Shown in pieces: positions 16,406 through 24,836 of a stretch of 64,000 bases of DNA; positions within the stretch are counted from its first letter, which is position 1; each line of letters starts with the position of its first letter. A program made the position numbers and the translations under genes. The notes under the pieces were generated by a model. That model was not told the origin of the DNA. It worked only from the letters and a program-made list of their open reading frames with translations, and did no database searches. The DNA comes from Paracoccus yeei ATCC BAA-599 (lineage in GTDB: Bacteria > Pseudomonadota > Alphaproteobacteria > Rhodobacterales > Rhodobacteraceae), in contig NZ_KK211404.1 in NCBI RefSeq assembly GCF_000622145.1, positions 50,404-114,403 of the forward strand, in the 5' to 3' direction.

Positions 16406-16978
16406 GTGTCCCACGCAGACGACCACGTAGGCGACCACGGCACCACCCGGAGGGATTTCCTCTATTTCGCGACGGCCGGCGCCGGCACGATCGCAGCGGG
16501 TGCCGCAGCCTGGACCCTTGTCAACCAGATGAACCCTTCGGCCGACGTGCAGGCGCTCTCCTCGATCCAGGTCGATGTCAGCGGGATCGAGACGGGAACC
16601 CAGCTGACGGTGAAATGGCTGGGCAAGCCCGTGTTCATCCGCCGCCGGACCCCGGAAGAAATCGAGGCCGGCCGCCAGGTCCAGCTGAACGAGCTGATCG
16701 ACCAGAACGCGGAAAACGCCAACAAGCCGGACGAATCCGCCCTGGACCAGAACCGCACGCTGGACGAGAATGGCGAATGGCTGGTGATGCTGGGGGTCTG
16801 CACGCACCTGGGTTGCGTCCCCATCGGCGACGGTGCAGGCGATTTCGGCGGCTGGTTCTGCCCCTGCCACGGCTCGCACTACGACACTGCCGGCCGCATC
16901 CGCAAAGGCCCGGCTCCGCAGAACCTGCACATTCCCGTCGCCGCTTTCGTGAACGACACCACCATCCAGCTGGGCTGA
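16406..16978 (+). CDS. petA: Ubiquinol-cytochrome c reductase, Rieske iron-sulfur subunit
   Basis: Rieske subunit (also called fbcF) of the bc1 complex; it takes the first electron from ubiquinol at the Qo site and passes it to cytochrome c1. 190 residues. A twin-arginine-type start (TTRRDFLYFATAGAGTIAAG) acts as uncleaved membrane anchor. Cluster ligands are C132 and H134 in CTHLGC and C152 and H155 in CPCHGSHYD; C137 and C154 form the disulfide. The start codon is GTG at 16406, after ATGGAG. The sequence agrees closely with what I remember of the Paracoccus denitrificans protein. It is followed by petB after 10 bp. Confidence 0.98.
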   Translation: MSHADDHVGDHGTTRRDFLYFATAGAGTIAAGAAAWTLVNQMNPSADVQALSSIQVDVSGIETGTQLTVKWLGKPVFIRRRTPEEIEAGRQVQLNELIDQNAENANKPDESALDQNRTLDENGEWLVMLGVCTHLGCVPIGDGAGDFGGWFCPCHGSHYDTAGRIRKGPAPQNLHIPVAAFVNDTTIQLG

Positions 16979-16988
16979 GGAGCGCAAG

Positions 16989-18311
16989 ATGGCCGGAATT
17001 CCCCACGACCATTACGAACCCAAGACCGCGCCCGAGCGCTGGCTGCACCGCCGCCTGCCGGTCCTTGGCCTGATCTACGACACGATCATGATCCCCACCC
17101 CCAAGAACCTGAACTGGTGGTGGATCTGGGGCATCGTGCTGGCCTTTTGCCTGGTCATGCAGATCGCGACCGGCGTGGTGCTGGTCATGCACTACACGCC
17201 CCATGTGGACCTGGCCTTCGCCAGCGTCGAACACATCATGCGCGACGTGAACGGCGGCTACATGCTGCGCTATCTGCATGCGAACGGCGCCTCGCTGTTC
17301 TTCCTGGCGGTCTATATCCACATCTTCCGCGGCCTCTACTACGGCTCCTACAAGGCCCCGCGCGAAGTGACCTGGATCGTCGGCATGCTGATCTATCTGT
17401 GCATGATGGGCACCGCCTTCATGGGCTATGTGCTGCCCTGGGGACAGATGTCCTTTTGGGGCGCGACCGTCATCACCGGCCTCTTCGGCGCCATTCCGGG
17501 CATCGGGGAATCGATCCAGACCTGGCTGCTGGGCGGCCCGGCGGTCGACAACGCCACGCTGAACCGCTTCTTCTCGCTGCACTATCTGCTGCCCTTCGTG
17601 ATCGCGGCGCTGGTGATCGTGCATATCTGGTCCTTCCACACCACCGGCAACAACAACCCCACCGGGGTCGAGGTGCGCCGCAGCTCGAAGGCCGAGGCGC
17701 AAAAGGACACGCTGCCCTTCTGGCCCTATTTCGTGGTCAAGGACCTGGTGGGCCTGGCCATCGTCCTGGTCATCTTCTTCGCCGTCGTCGGCTTCATGCC
17801 GAACTATCTGGGCCACCCCGACAACTATATCGAGGCGAACCCGCTGGCCACGCCGGCCCATATCGTGCCGGAATGGTATTTCCTGCCCTTCTACGCGATC
17901 CTGCGCGCCTTCACCGCCGATGTCTGGGTGGTGATGCTGGTCAACTGGCTGTCCTTCGGCATCATCGACGCCAAGTTCTTCGGCGTGCTGGCGATGTTCG
18001 GCGCCATCCTGGTGCTGGCGCTGGTGCCCTGGCTTGACACCTCGCGGGTGCGCTCGGGCCGGTTCCGGCCGCTGTTCAAGTGGTGGTACTGGCTGCTGGC
18101 GGTGGATTTCGTCGTGCTGATGTGGGTCGGGGCCATGCCCGCCGAGGGGATCTATCCCTATATCGCCCTGTTCGGCTCGGCCTACTGGTTCGCCTATTTC
18201 CTGGTGATCCTGCCGATCCTCGGCGTCATCGAAAAGCCCGAGCCGATGCCCTCGACCATCGAGGAAGACTTCAACGCCCATTACGGCGCGAACACCCATC
18301 CGGCCGAGTAA
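16989..18311 (+). CDS. petB: Ubiquinol-cytochrome c reductase, cytochrome b subunit
   Basis: Cytochrome b (fbcB), 440 residues, carrying hemes bL and bH and the Qo and Qi quinone sites in the inner membrane. Eight transmembrane helices are visible. The Qo motif PEWY is present at residues 294-297 (E295), and the paired heme-binding histidines lie in helices II and IV (for example LRYLHANGASLFFLAVYIHIF and LVIVHIWSFHTTG). Length and C-terminus are normal for alphaproteobacteria. It sits between petA and petC with 10- and 11-bp spacers, so the three are one operon. Confidence 0.98.
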   Translation: MAGIPHDHYEPKTAPERWLHRRLPVLGLIYDTIMIPTPKNLNWWWIWGIVLAFCLVMQIATGVVLVMHYTPHVDLAFASVEHIMRDVNGGYMLRYLHANGASLFFLAVYIHIFRGLYYGSYKAPREVTWIVGMLIYLCMMGTAFMGYVLPWGQMSFWGATVITGLFGAIPGIGESIQTWLLGGPAVDNATLNRFFSLHYLLPFVIAALVIVHIWSFHTTGNNNPTGVEVRRSSKAEAQKDTLPFWPYFVVKDLVGLAIVLVIFFAVVGFMPNYLGHPDNYIEANPLATPAHIVPEWYFLPFYAILRAFTADVWVVMLVNWLSFGIIDAKFFGVLAMFGAILVLALVPWLDTSRVRSGRFRPLFKWWYWLLAVDFVVLMWVGAMPAEGIYPYIALFGSAYWFAYFLVILPILGVIEKPEPMPSTIEEDFNAHYGANTHPAE

Positions 18312-18322
18312 GGAGAGGCAAC

Positions 18323-19837
18323 ATGACGCTGAGAAACGCACCGCTCGCGGCTGTTGCGGCCCTGACCCTTGCGCTGTCGGGCGCCGCCCTGGCGCAAGAC
18401 GGGACCGCAACGGACCAGGCGACCCCCGCGTCCCCGGCCCCGGCCGGGACGCCCGCGCCCCAGCCCGGGGCGGGCGGCACCGCCGGGACCACCACGACAT
18501 CCGAGGCACCCGCCGCGCCGGGTCAAACCGGCACCGGCGCCAACCAGAGCGGCACGACCGGCGCCGAGGCGCCGACCGACACGCCGACGAATGCCGCCGA
18601 GGCTCCGCTGACCGCCGAGCCGCAGACGGACGAACCGCAGGACGCCCCACCCCAGACCGCCGAGCCGGCTGCCGAGCCCACCGCCCCCGAGGGCGAGGCG
18701 GCGACCGCCGCCGAGAACGCGGCTCCGCTGCCCGAGGCGGGGGCGTCGGAAACCGCCTCGCAACCTGCACCGGACAGCGCGGGTGAAACCCCCGCGATGG
18801 ACGAGGATCAGGCTCCGGCAGCCGACGCGCCCGCCGCCGCTGCGCCCGAGGCTCCGGCGCCCGACGCTTCGGCCGAAACCGCGGGCGAGCAGCCTGCGGC
18901 AGCTGAAACCGCAGCCGAAGCGGCCACCGAACCCGCAGCGGGCGAAGCTGCGGGCCAGACCGGCACCGTGGTCGAAACCCCGGCGCCCGCCGCCGAGGCC
19001 GCCGCCGACACGCCGGTCGAGAGCGGGGGTGAGCCCCCGGCAGAACCCCCCGCCCCGGGCGAGGCCGCGGGTGGCCATGCCGAGGCCGAGGGCGAAGCCG
19101 CCGGCGGCCATGCCGCGCCCCATATCGAGGACATCTCGTTCAGCTTCGAGGGGCCGTTCGGCAGGTTCGACCAGTTCCAGCTGCAGCGCGGGTTGCAGGT
19201 CTATACCGAGGTCTGTTCGGCCTGCCACGGGCTGCGCTATGTGCCGCTGCGCACGCTGGGCGACCCCGGCGGCCCCGGCCTGCCCGAGGATCAGGTCCGC
19301 GCCTATGCGGCCAACCTGACCATCATGGACGCCGAAACCGGAGAGGAGCGTCCGCGCACGCCGACCGACCATTTCCCGACCGTTTCGGGCGAGGGCATGG
19401 GCCCGGACCTGTCGCTGATGGCCAAGGGGCGCGCCGGCTTCCATGGGCCTTACGGCTCGGGCCTGTCGCAGCTGTTCCGGGGCATCGGCGGGCCGGAGTA
19501 CATCCATGCGATCCTCGTGGGCTACAACGGCGAGGAAAAGGAAGAGGCGGGCAGCACCTTCTATCACAACGCCGCCTTCTCGACCGGCTGGATCAAGATG
19601 CCGCCGCCGCTGTCCGACGGTCAGGTCACCTATGAGGACGGGACCGAGGCGAGTGTGGACCAGATGGCCCGCGACGTCGCAGCCTTCCTGATGTGGACGG
19701 CCGAGCCGAAGATGATGGACCGCAAGCAGGTGGGCTTCGTCTCGGTCATCTTCCTGATCGTGCTGGCCTCGCTGCTGTATCTGACCAACAAGAAGCTGTG
19801 GTGGCCGATCAAGCACGGCACCCGCAAGCCCGAATAG
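18323..19837 (+). CDS. petC: Cytochrome c1 with very long acidic Ala/Pro/Glu-rich extension
   Basis: Cytochrome c1 (fbcC), 504 residues, the heme c subunit that passes electrons from Rieske to soluble or membrane cytochrome c. A signal peptide (LAAVAALTLALSGAALAQ) is followed by about 240 residues (25-265) made almost only of Ala, Pro, Glu, Thr, Gly and Asp. The conserved domain then starts at HIEDISFSFEGPFG; heme is bound at C298-S-A-C301-H302, with M426 (GWIKMPPP) as probable axial ligand. One C-terminal membrane helix anchors it (VSVIFLIVLASLLYL). Paracoccus denitrificans has the same kind of acidic region; this one appears longer. Start follows AAGGAGAGG. Confidence 0.97.
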   Translation: MTLRNAPLAAVAALTLALSGAALAQDGTATDQATPASPAPAGTPAPQPGAGGTAGTTTTSEAPAAPGQTGTGANQSGTTGAEAPTDTPTNAAEAPLTAEPQTDEPQDAPPQTAEPAAEPTAPEGEAATAAENAAPLPEAGASETASQPAPDSAGETPAMDEDQAPAADAPAAAAPEAPAPDASAETAGEQPAAAETAAEAATEPAAGEAAGQTGTVVETPAPAAEAAADTPVESGGEPPAEPPAPGEAAGGHAEAEGEAAGGHAAPHIEDISFSFEGPFGRFDQFQLQRGLQVYTEVCSACHGLRYVPLRTLGDPGGPGLPEDQVRAYAANLTIMDAETGEERPRTPTDHFPTVSGEGMGPDLSLMAKGRAGFHGPYGSGLSQLFRGIGGPEYIHAILVGYNGEEKEEAGSTFYHNAAFSTGWIKMPPPLSDGQVTYEDGTEASVDQMARDVAAFLMWTAEPKMMDRKQVGFVSVIFLIVLASLLYLTNKKLWWPIKHGTRKPE

Positions 19838-19859
19838 GACAGCCCCGACCCAAGGATAA

Positions 19860-19885
19860 CGCGCCCCCCTTCGGGGCGCGTTTTT
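19860..19885 (+). terminator. Rho-independent terminator of petABC
   Basis: 8-bp stem CGCGCCCC (19860-19867) / GGGGCGCG (19873-19880), 5-base loop, then TTTTTCGTTT. It lies 22 bp after the petC stop and is the clearest terminator in the window. Confidence 0.9.
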
Positions 19886-19982
19886 CGTTTGGCGGCGGGA
19901 CATCGCGCATTTTCCGGTGCGCGCCCGCTGGACAAGGAGGCCGCCTGCCGCTTGGATGCGTCCCAAGGGGCGGGAGCGCGCA

Positions 19983-20858
19983 ATGACCATCTACAACCTC
20001 GGTTCGATCAACATCGACCATGTCTATCGGCTGGCCGACATGCCCCGTGCAGGCGAGACGATCCATGCGCTGGACCACGCCCTGGGCCTGGGCGGCAAGG
20101 GCGCCAACCAGTCGGTCGCGGCCGCCCGCGCCGGCGCGAGGGTGGTGCACCTGGGGGCGACCGGACCCGCCGACGACTGGGTGCACGACCGGCTTGCCAT
20201 GGCCGGGGTCGAGACCGGGGCCATCGCCCGCCTGCCAGACCATGTCACCGGCCATGCCATCATCCTGATCGACCGGACGGCCGAGAACTGCATCGTCGTC
20301 CATGGCGGCGCGAACGTGGCCCTGCCACCCGAGGTGCTGGCGCGTGGCCTGTCCGGCATCGGCCCGGGCGATATCCTGCTGGCGCAGAACGAAACCAGCC
20401 TGCAACCCCAGGCGGCGGCGCAGGCCCGGGCCGCCGGCGCCCGCGTGATCTATTCCGCCGCCCCCTTCGATCTGGCGGCGCTGCGCCTGGTCCTGCCCCA
20501 TGTCTCGATTCTGGCGGTGAACGCGGGCGAAGCGCGCCAGACCTTTGCCGCCCTGGGCGAGGACCTGCCGATCGAGGGCCTGCTGATCACCAAAGGCGCC
20601 GAGGGGGCCGAATACCGCGACATGGCGACCGGCAGCGTGCTGCGCCAGCCGGCCTTTGCGGTCAAGGCGGTGGATACGACCGGCGCGGGCGACTGCTTTG
20701 CCGGCTGGTTCGCCGCTGGGCTTGACCGGGGCGAGGATGCGGCAACCGCGCTGCGCCATGCGGCGGCGGCGGCGGCAATCCAGGTCACGCGACCGGGCGC
20801 GGGCGACGCCATGCCCGACCGGGCCGAGGTCATGGCGTTTCTGGCCGCGCAGACCTAG
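19983..20858 (+). CDS. PfkB-family sugar kinase (ribokinase-like)
   Basis: 291-residue cytosolic kinase of the ribokinase/PfkB family. It has the N-terminal GG signature region (HALGLGGKGANQSVAAARAGA) and the C-terminal signature with the catalytic aspartate in VDTTGAGDCFAGWFAAGL. The first motif, GLGGKGANQSVAA, is closest to ribokinase, so D-ribose is the best guess, but the family also contains nucleoside, fructose and other kinases and no transporter gene is adjacent. The start at 19983 follows GGGAG; it is separated from petC by the terminator at 19860, so it belongs to a new unit. Confidence 0.88.
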   Translation: MTIYNLGSINIDHVYRLADMPRAGETIHALDHALGLGGKGANQSVAAARAGARVVHLGATGPADDWVHDRLAMAGVETGAIARLPDHVTGHAIILIDRTAENCIVVHGGANVALPPEVLARGLSGIGPGDILLAQNETSLQPQAAAQARAAGARVIYSAAPFDLAALRLVLPHVSILAVNAGEARQTFAALGEDLPIEGLLITKGAEGAEYRDMATGSVLRQPAFAVKAVDTTGAGDCFAGWFAAGLDRGEDAATALRHAAAAAAIQVTRPGAGDAMPDRAEVMAFLAAQT

Positions 20859-20913
20859 GCGAAAGACGGCGCATGAACTTGCCGAACGCCCGTTCCATGC
20901 CTATCTGACAGCC

Positions 20914-21723
20914 ATGAAAATCCCCTTCCTGAACCGTCTTCTGAACCCTGCGCCGCATGTCGCCGTGATCCGGCTGCAGGGCGTGATCGGCATGGCCTCG
21001 CGCGGGGGCGGCATGACGGATGCCGGCCTGGCCCCGGTGCTGGAACGCGCCTTCAAGCGCAAGAAACCCGTCGCCGTGGCGCTGGCGGTCAATTCGCCCG
21101 GCGGCTCGCCGGTGCAGTCCAGCCTGATCGCCGCCCGCATCCGCCGCCTGTCCGAGGAACGCAAGGTTCCCGTCCACGCCTTTGTCGAGGACATGGCGGC
21201 CTCGGGCGGCTACTGGCTGGCCTCCAGCGCGGATCATGTCTGGGCGGACGAAAGCTCGGTCCTGGGCTCGATCGGGGTGATTTCGGCGGGCTTCGGCTTT
21301 CACGAGTTGATCGAGCGCTGGGGCATCCAGCGCCGCGTCCACACCGCCGGCCGGTCCAAGTCCATGCTGGACCCGTTCCGCCCCGAAACCCCCGAGGATG
21401 TCGAGCGGCTGAACCGTCTGCTGGTCCCGATCCACGAAGCGTTCAAGGATCACGTCCGCGCGCGACGCGGCACCCGGCTGGCCGCCGACCGCGACCTGTT
21501 CACCGGCGAGATCTGGACCGGGCGCGAGGCGGTGGAGCTGGGCCTGGCGGATGGCATCGCCCATCTGGTGCCCCGGATGCGCGCGCTTTACGGCGACACG
21601 GTCCGCTTCCTGCCCTATGGCCAGCGCGTACCGCTGCTGCGCCGCTTTGGCCTGTCGGCGGGCGACGTGATGGACAGCCTTGAGGAACGCGCGGCCTTTG
21701 CGCGCTTCGGGACCGGCGCATGA
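20914..21723 (+). CDS. S49-family peptidase (SppA/SohB-like)
   Basis: 269-residue ClpP-fold serine peptidase of family S49. The probable catalytic dyad is S97 in DMAASGGYWLAS and K149 in AGRSKSMLDPF, as in the shorter SppA/SohB proteins thought to clear signal peptides. A single catalytic domain is present (the E. coli SppA has two). No obvious signal peptide or N-terminal membrane segment is seen. Its stop overlaps the start of a 36-codon membrane peptide gene as ATGA (21720-21723), so the two are probably translated together. 55 bp separate it from the sugar kinase gene upstream. Confidence 0.88.
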   Translation: MKIPFLNRLLNPAPHVAVIRLQGVIGMASRGGGMTDAGLAPVLERAFKRKKPVAVALAVNSPGGSPVQSSLIAARIRRLSEERKVPVHAFVEDMAASGGYWLASSADHVWADESSVLGSIGVISAGFGFHELIERWGIQRRVHTAGRSKSMLDPFRPETPEDVERLNRLLVPIHEAFKDHVRARRGTRLAADRDLFTGEIWTGREAVELGLADGIAHLVPRMRALYGDTVRFLPYGQRVPLLRRFGLSAGDVMDSLEERAAFARFGTGA

Positions 21724-21830
21724 TCAAGACCGTCCTGCTGTGCCTGCTGATCCTCATCGCCCTGGCGCTGGCAGCGGGGCCCGGCGTGCGCCGGCTGATC
21801 GCCCGCCTGCTGGGCATCCGCTGGAAATGA
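21720..21830 (+). CDS. 36-residue single-pass membrane peptide, coupled to S49 peptidase gene
   Basis: Starts with the ATG inside the ATGA overlap with the peptidase stop and encodes 36 residues: a hydrophobic stretch (VLLCLLILIALALAAG) followed by a strongly basic tail (RRLIARLLGIRWK). That is the layout of a small inner-membrane peptide with its C-terminus inside. I recognise no family. The 4-bp coupling and the non-random layout argue that it is real; its neighbour suggests a link to membrane proteolysis, which is only a guess. Confidence 0.6.
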   Translation: MIKTVLLCLLILIALALAAGPGVRRLIARLLGIRWK

Positions 21831-22137
21831 TGGTGGCGCCCGCATGGTCCGGGCGCCCCTACTTGTCCACCTGCGGGACAGCTGTCGTAATTTCTTTACG
21901 ATTCCTCCAACGGATTCAGCACATTGTTGCCAGAATGAAAAATATCATTGAAAATCAAGGCGCTGATTTCCTGCCTAAAATTTACGCAGGCCAAGCAAAC
22001 CCCAACAAATGCTCGCTCGCGCCATGCTGGTCCCACGGAGACTCACAGACTTATCCCCAGATTCCGTGGACAGGATTCCGCTTGAATTCCGCACCCGGAC
22101 CTTGCAGCGCGGACCCAGAATCATTTCCTGAACGACC
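21831..22137. other. Gene-free AT-rich gap before uvrC
   Basis: 307 bp without a credible ORF. Its middle (about 21890-21990) is much richer in A+T than the surrounding genes. It holds TTGTCCACC (21864-21872) and TTATCCCCA (22051-22059), each close to a DnaA box, and an inverted repeat CCACGGA / TCCGTGG (about 22033-22039 and 22073-22079) that spans the second. Promoter elements for uvrC may lie here, but no -35/-10 pair stands out. Confidence 0.5.
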
Positions 22138-24006
22138 ATGACCGATTCCACCCCAGAAAAGCCCTCCAAGACAGGCCAGGCGCTGATCCAGGACTATGTG
22201 AAGACGCTCGACGGCTCGCCGGGGGTCTATCGGATGCTGGATGCGCAGGGGGCCGTGCTTTACGTCGGCAAGGCCCGCAATCTGCGGGCCCGCGTCTCGA
22301 ACTATGCGCGCGGCAGCGGCCATTCGGGGCGCATCGCGCGGATGATCCGCGAAACCGCCTCGATGATGTTTCTGACAACGCGCACGGAAACCGAGGCGCT
22401 GCTGCTGGAACAGAACCTCATCAAGCAACTGAAGCCGCGCTACAACGTGCTGTTGCGCGACGACAAGTCCTTCCCGAACATCCTGGTCGCCAAGTCGCAT
22501 CCCTTTGCCCAGATCAAGAAGCATCGCGGCGCCAAGTCGGAAAAGGGGGACTACTACGGCCCCTTCGCCAGCGCGGGTGCGGTGAACCGGACACTGAACC
22601 AGTTGCAGCGGGTGTTCCTGCTGCGCAGCTGCACCGATGCGACATTCAGCAGTCGCACCCGGCCCTGCCTGCTTTACCAGATCAAGCGGTGCAGCGCGCC
22701 CTGCGTCGGCCGCATCGAGCAGTCCGATTACAACGCCCTGGTGCAGGATGCCGAACGCTTCCTGCAGGGCAAGTCCACCGCCGTGCAGGCCAACCTGGCG
22801 CGCGAGATGGCCGAGGCGGCCGAGGCGATGGAATACGAACGCGCCGCGGCGCTGCGCGACCGCATCAAGGCGCTGACCGCCGTGCAGTCGGTCCAGGCGA
22901 TCAACCCGCGCGGCGTCCCCGAGGCCGACGTGATCGCGCTGCATATGGAGGGGGGGCAGGCCTGCGTGCAGGTCTTCTTCATCCGCGGCAACCAAAGCTG
23001 GGGCAACCGCGACTTCTACCCCAGGCTCAACGGCGTCGAATCCGCCGATGAGGTGATGCAGGCGTTCCTGGCGCAGTTCTACGACGGCAAGGTGCCGCCC
23101 CGGCTGATCCTGCTGTCGCATGGCATCGAGGACCCGGACCTGATGGCCGAGATCCTGACCCAGAAGGCCGGGCGCAAGGTGGCCGTGGGCGTGCCCCAGC
23201 GCGGCGAAAAGGCCGAACTGGTGGAAAACGCCCTGCGCAACGCGCGCGAGAGCCTGGCCCGCCGCATGTCGGAAAGCGCGGCGCAGCAACGGCTGCTGGA
23301 GGGTCTGGCCGAGGCCTTCGACCTGCCCGCCGTGCCGCAGCGGATCGAGGTCTATGACAACAGCCACATCCAGGGCACCAATGCCGTCGGCGGGATGGTC
23401 GTCGCTGGCCCCGAGGGCTGGATCAAGAGCCAATACCGCAAGTTCAACATCAAAGGCACCGAGATCACCCCGGGCGACGACTTCGGCATGATGAAGGAGG
23501 TGCTGACCCGCCGCTTCGCCCGCCTGCTGAAGGAAGACCCCGACCGCCAGACCGATGCCTGGCCCGATCTTCTGCTGATCGACGGCGGCGCGGGCCAGGT
23601 CAGCGCGGTGCACCAGATCATGGCCGAGATGGGGGTCGAGGACATTCCCATGGTCGGCGTCGCCAAGGGCGAGGACCGCGACCACGGGAAAGAAGAATTC
23701 CACCGTTTCGGCGCCCGCCCCTTCGCGCTGCGCATGAACGACCCGGTGCTGTATTTCATCCAGCGCCTGCGCGACGAGGCGCACCGCTGGGCCATCGGCA
23801 CGCATCGCGCCAAGCGCGCCAAGGCCGTGATGGCGAACCCGCTGGACGAGATCGCGGGCGTCGGCGCCGCGCGCAAGCGCGCGCTGCTTCAGCATTTCGG
23901 CAGCGCCAAGGCGGTCAGCCGCGCGGGCCTGGCCGATCTGGTCGCGGTCGAGGGGATCAACGAATCCCTGGCGCAGAAGATCGTCGATCACTTCCACAAG
24001 GGTTAG
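22138..24006 (+). CDS. uvrC: UvrABC excinuclease subunit C
   Basis: UvrC makes both incisions of nucleotide excision repair in complex with UvrB on damaged DNA. 622 residues, full length. Domains in order: GIY-YIG nuclease (GVYRMLDAQGAVLYVGKARNL, near residues 30-50) for the 3' cut, a Cys-rich section (RSCTDATFSSRTRPCLLYQIKRCSAPC is split here by its zinc-like cysteines), UVR motif for UvrB contact (MEYERAAALRDRIKAL), the RNase H-like domain (EVYDNSHIQGTNAVGGMVV) for the 5' cut, and a C-terminal helix-hairpin-helix pair. A 7-bp hairpin closes the gene at 24005. Confidence 0.97.
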   Translation: MTDSTPEKPSKTGQALIQDYVKTLDGSPGVYRMLDAQGAVLYVGKARNLRARVSNYARGSGHSGRIARMIRETASMMFLTTRTETEALLLEQNLIKQLKPRYNVLLRDDKSFPNILVAKSHPFAQIKKHRGAKSEKGDYYGPFASAGAVNRTLNQLQRVFLLRSCTDATFSSRTRPCLLYQIKRCSAPCVGRIEQSDYNALVQDAERFLQGKSTAVQANLAREMAEAAEAMEYERAAALRDRIKALTAVQSVQAINPRGVPEADVIALHMEGGQACVQVFFIRGNQSWGNRDFYPRLNGVESADEVMQAFLAQFYDGKVPPRLILLSHGIEDPDLMAEILTQKAGRKVAVGVPQRGEKAELVENALRNARESLARRMSESAAQQRLLEGLAEAFDLPAVPQRIEVYDNSHIQGTNAVGGMVVAGPEGWIKSQYRKFNIKGTEITPGDDFGMMKEVLTRRFARLLKEDPDRQTDAWPDLLLIDGGAGQVSAVHQIMAEMGVEDIPMVGVAKGEDRDHGKEEFHRFGARPFALRMNDPVLYFIQRLRDEAHRWAIGTHRAKRAKAVMANPLDEIAGVGAARKRALLQHFGSAKAVSRAGLADLVAVEGINESLAQKIVDHFHKG

Positions 24007-24022
24007 GGGGCGGGTGCCCCCT
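24005..24022. terminator. Terminator between convergent uvrC and zinT
   Basis: Stem AGGGGGC (24005-24011) / GCCCCCT (24016-24022) with a GGGT loop and TTTCCC after it on the + strand. It overlaps the uvrC stop codon and could serve both convergent genes. Confidence 0.6.
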
Positions 24023-24036
24023 TTCCCGTCCCGGCC

Positions 24037-24714
24037 CTAATGGGCCATCATCTCGTCGACGATCTGCTCGGCGCTCAGCGCGTTCGGGTAATAGGTCGGC
24101 CAGTTCGTGACCTCCTCCAGCAGGGCCTTGCGGTCATCGCCCCAGTACAGGTGGTAGTGGTCTGATTTGGCCGGCGCGATCCTGTGGTCGCTGAACTGGA
24201 TATAGCCGGGCGCCGCCTCGTCCCCCGACACCTTCCTGAAGACATAGCGCACGCCGCGGTTGCCCTTGGCATAGGTCAGGATCTCGTGCCCGTCGGCGGC
24301 ATAGGTTCCGCGCGCCACCGTGTCGCCGCTGATGAAGGTGACGGTGTCGCCCGCGATCTCGATCCGGTCCACGTCGGTCTTGTAGCCGGTTTCGTAATAG
24401 GCGCGATACGCCTCGGCCGTCTTGTCGCCGTGTTCGGCCTTGTGGGCCATCACCGGATCCAGGCTGCCGTCCTGCAGCAGCGGATAGACCGACTTCCAGT
24501 CACCCTGCCAGTCCGACAGGGGGCGGTCCTGGACCTGGGCATCCTCGAAATACCCCTTGTAGATGCGCTCATCGCCATGATTGTGGCTGTGGCCATGCGC
24601 ATGGTCGTGCCCATGGTCATGGTTGTGGCCCGTGCCCTGTGCCAGCGCGCCCCCCGCCAGCAACGTCAAGCCAAGCGTCACTGCGCCGATCCGGCCGATC
24701 ATCCCGTTCCGCAT
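24037..24714 (-). CDS. zinT: Periplasmic metal-binding protein ZinT
   Basis: 225-residue secreted protein of the ZinT/AdcA-like lipocalin family, which binds Zn2+ in the periplasm and passes it to ZnuABC-type uptake. A signal peptide (MIGRIGAVTLGLTLLAGGALAQ) is followed by a His/Asp-rich run (HNHDHGHDHAHGHSHNHGDE) and the ZinT domain with its usual ending DHYHLYWGDD..., NWPTYYP. The start could be 24714 or the second ATG at 24702. A Zur-like box lies 34 bp upstream (24748). No znu genes are in this window. The gene is convergent with uvrC. Confidence 0.92.
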   Translation of the reverse strand: MRNGMIGRIGAVTLGLTLLAGGALAQGTGHNHDHGHDHAHGHSHNHGDERIYKGYFEDAQVQDRPLSDWQGDWKSVYPLLQDGSLDPVMAHKAEHGDKTAEAYRAYYETGYKTDVDRIEIAGDTVTFISGDTVARGTYAADGHEILTYAKGNRGVRYVFRKVSGDEAAPGYIQFSDHRIAPAKSDHYHLYWGDDRKALLEEVTNWPTYYPNALSAEQIVDEMMAH

Positions 24715-24747
24715 TCGTCCGTCATCCCTCGTTTGCCAAGTTTCGTG

Positions 24748-24759
24748 ATGTTATTACAT
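24748..24759 (-). promoter_or_regulatory. Putative Zur operator of zinT
   Basis: ATGTTATTACAT differs at one base from the palindromic core ATGTTATAACAT known for alphaproteobacterial Zur. It sits 34 bp before the zinT start in the gap shared with pgsA, where a zinc-bound repressor would be expected to act. It lies in a short A+T-rich patch. Confidence 0.65.
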
Positions 24760-24836
24760 TTCAAACATGCCCCATGCAACCCCTTGCCGTCCGCGCCCCC
24801 TTTCCCCGGCCCGCACAAGCGCCTAGATTGAGCGTC

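Noticed and set aside
21831..22137. Possible replication origin before uvrC
   Set aside because: Only two imperfect DnaA-like words, no cluster, and none of the usual neighbours (hemE, dnaA, parAB) are present.
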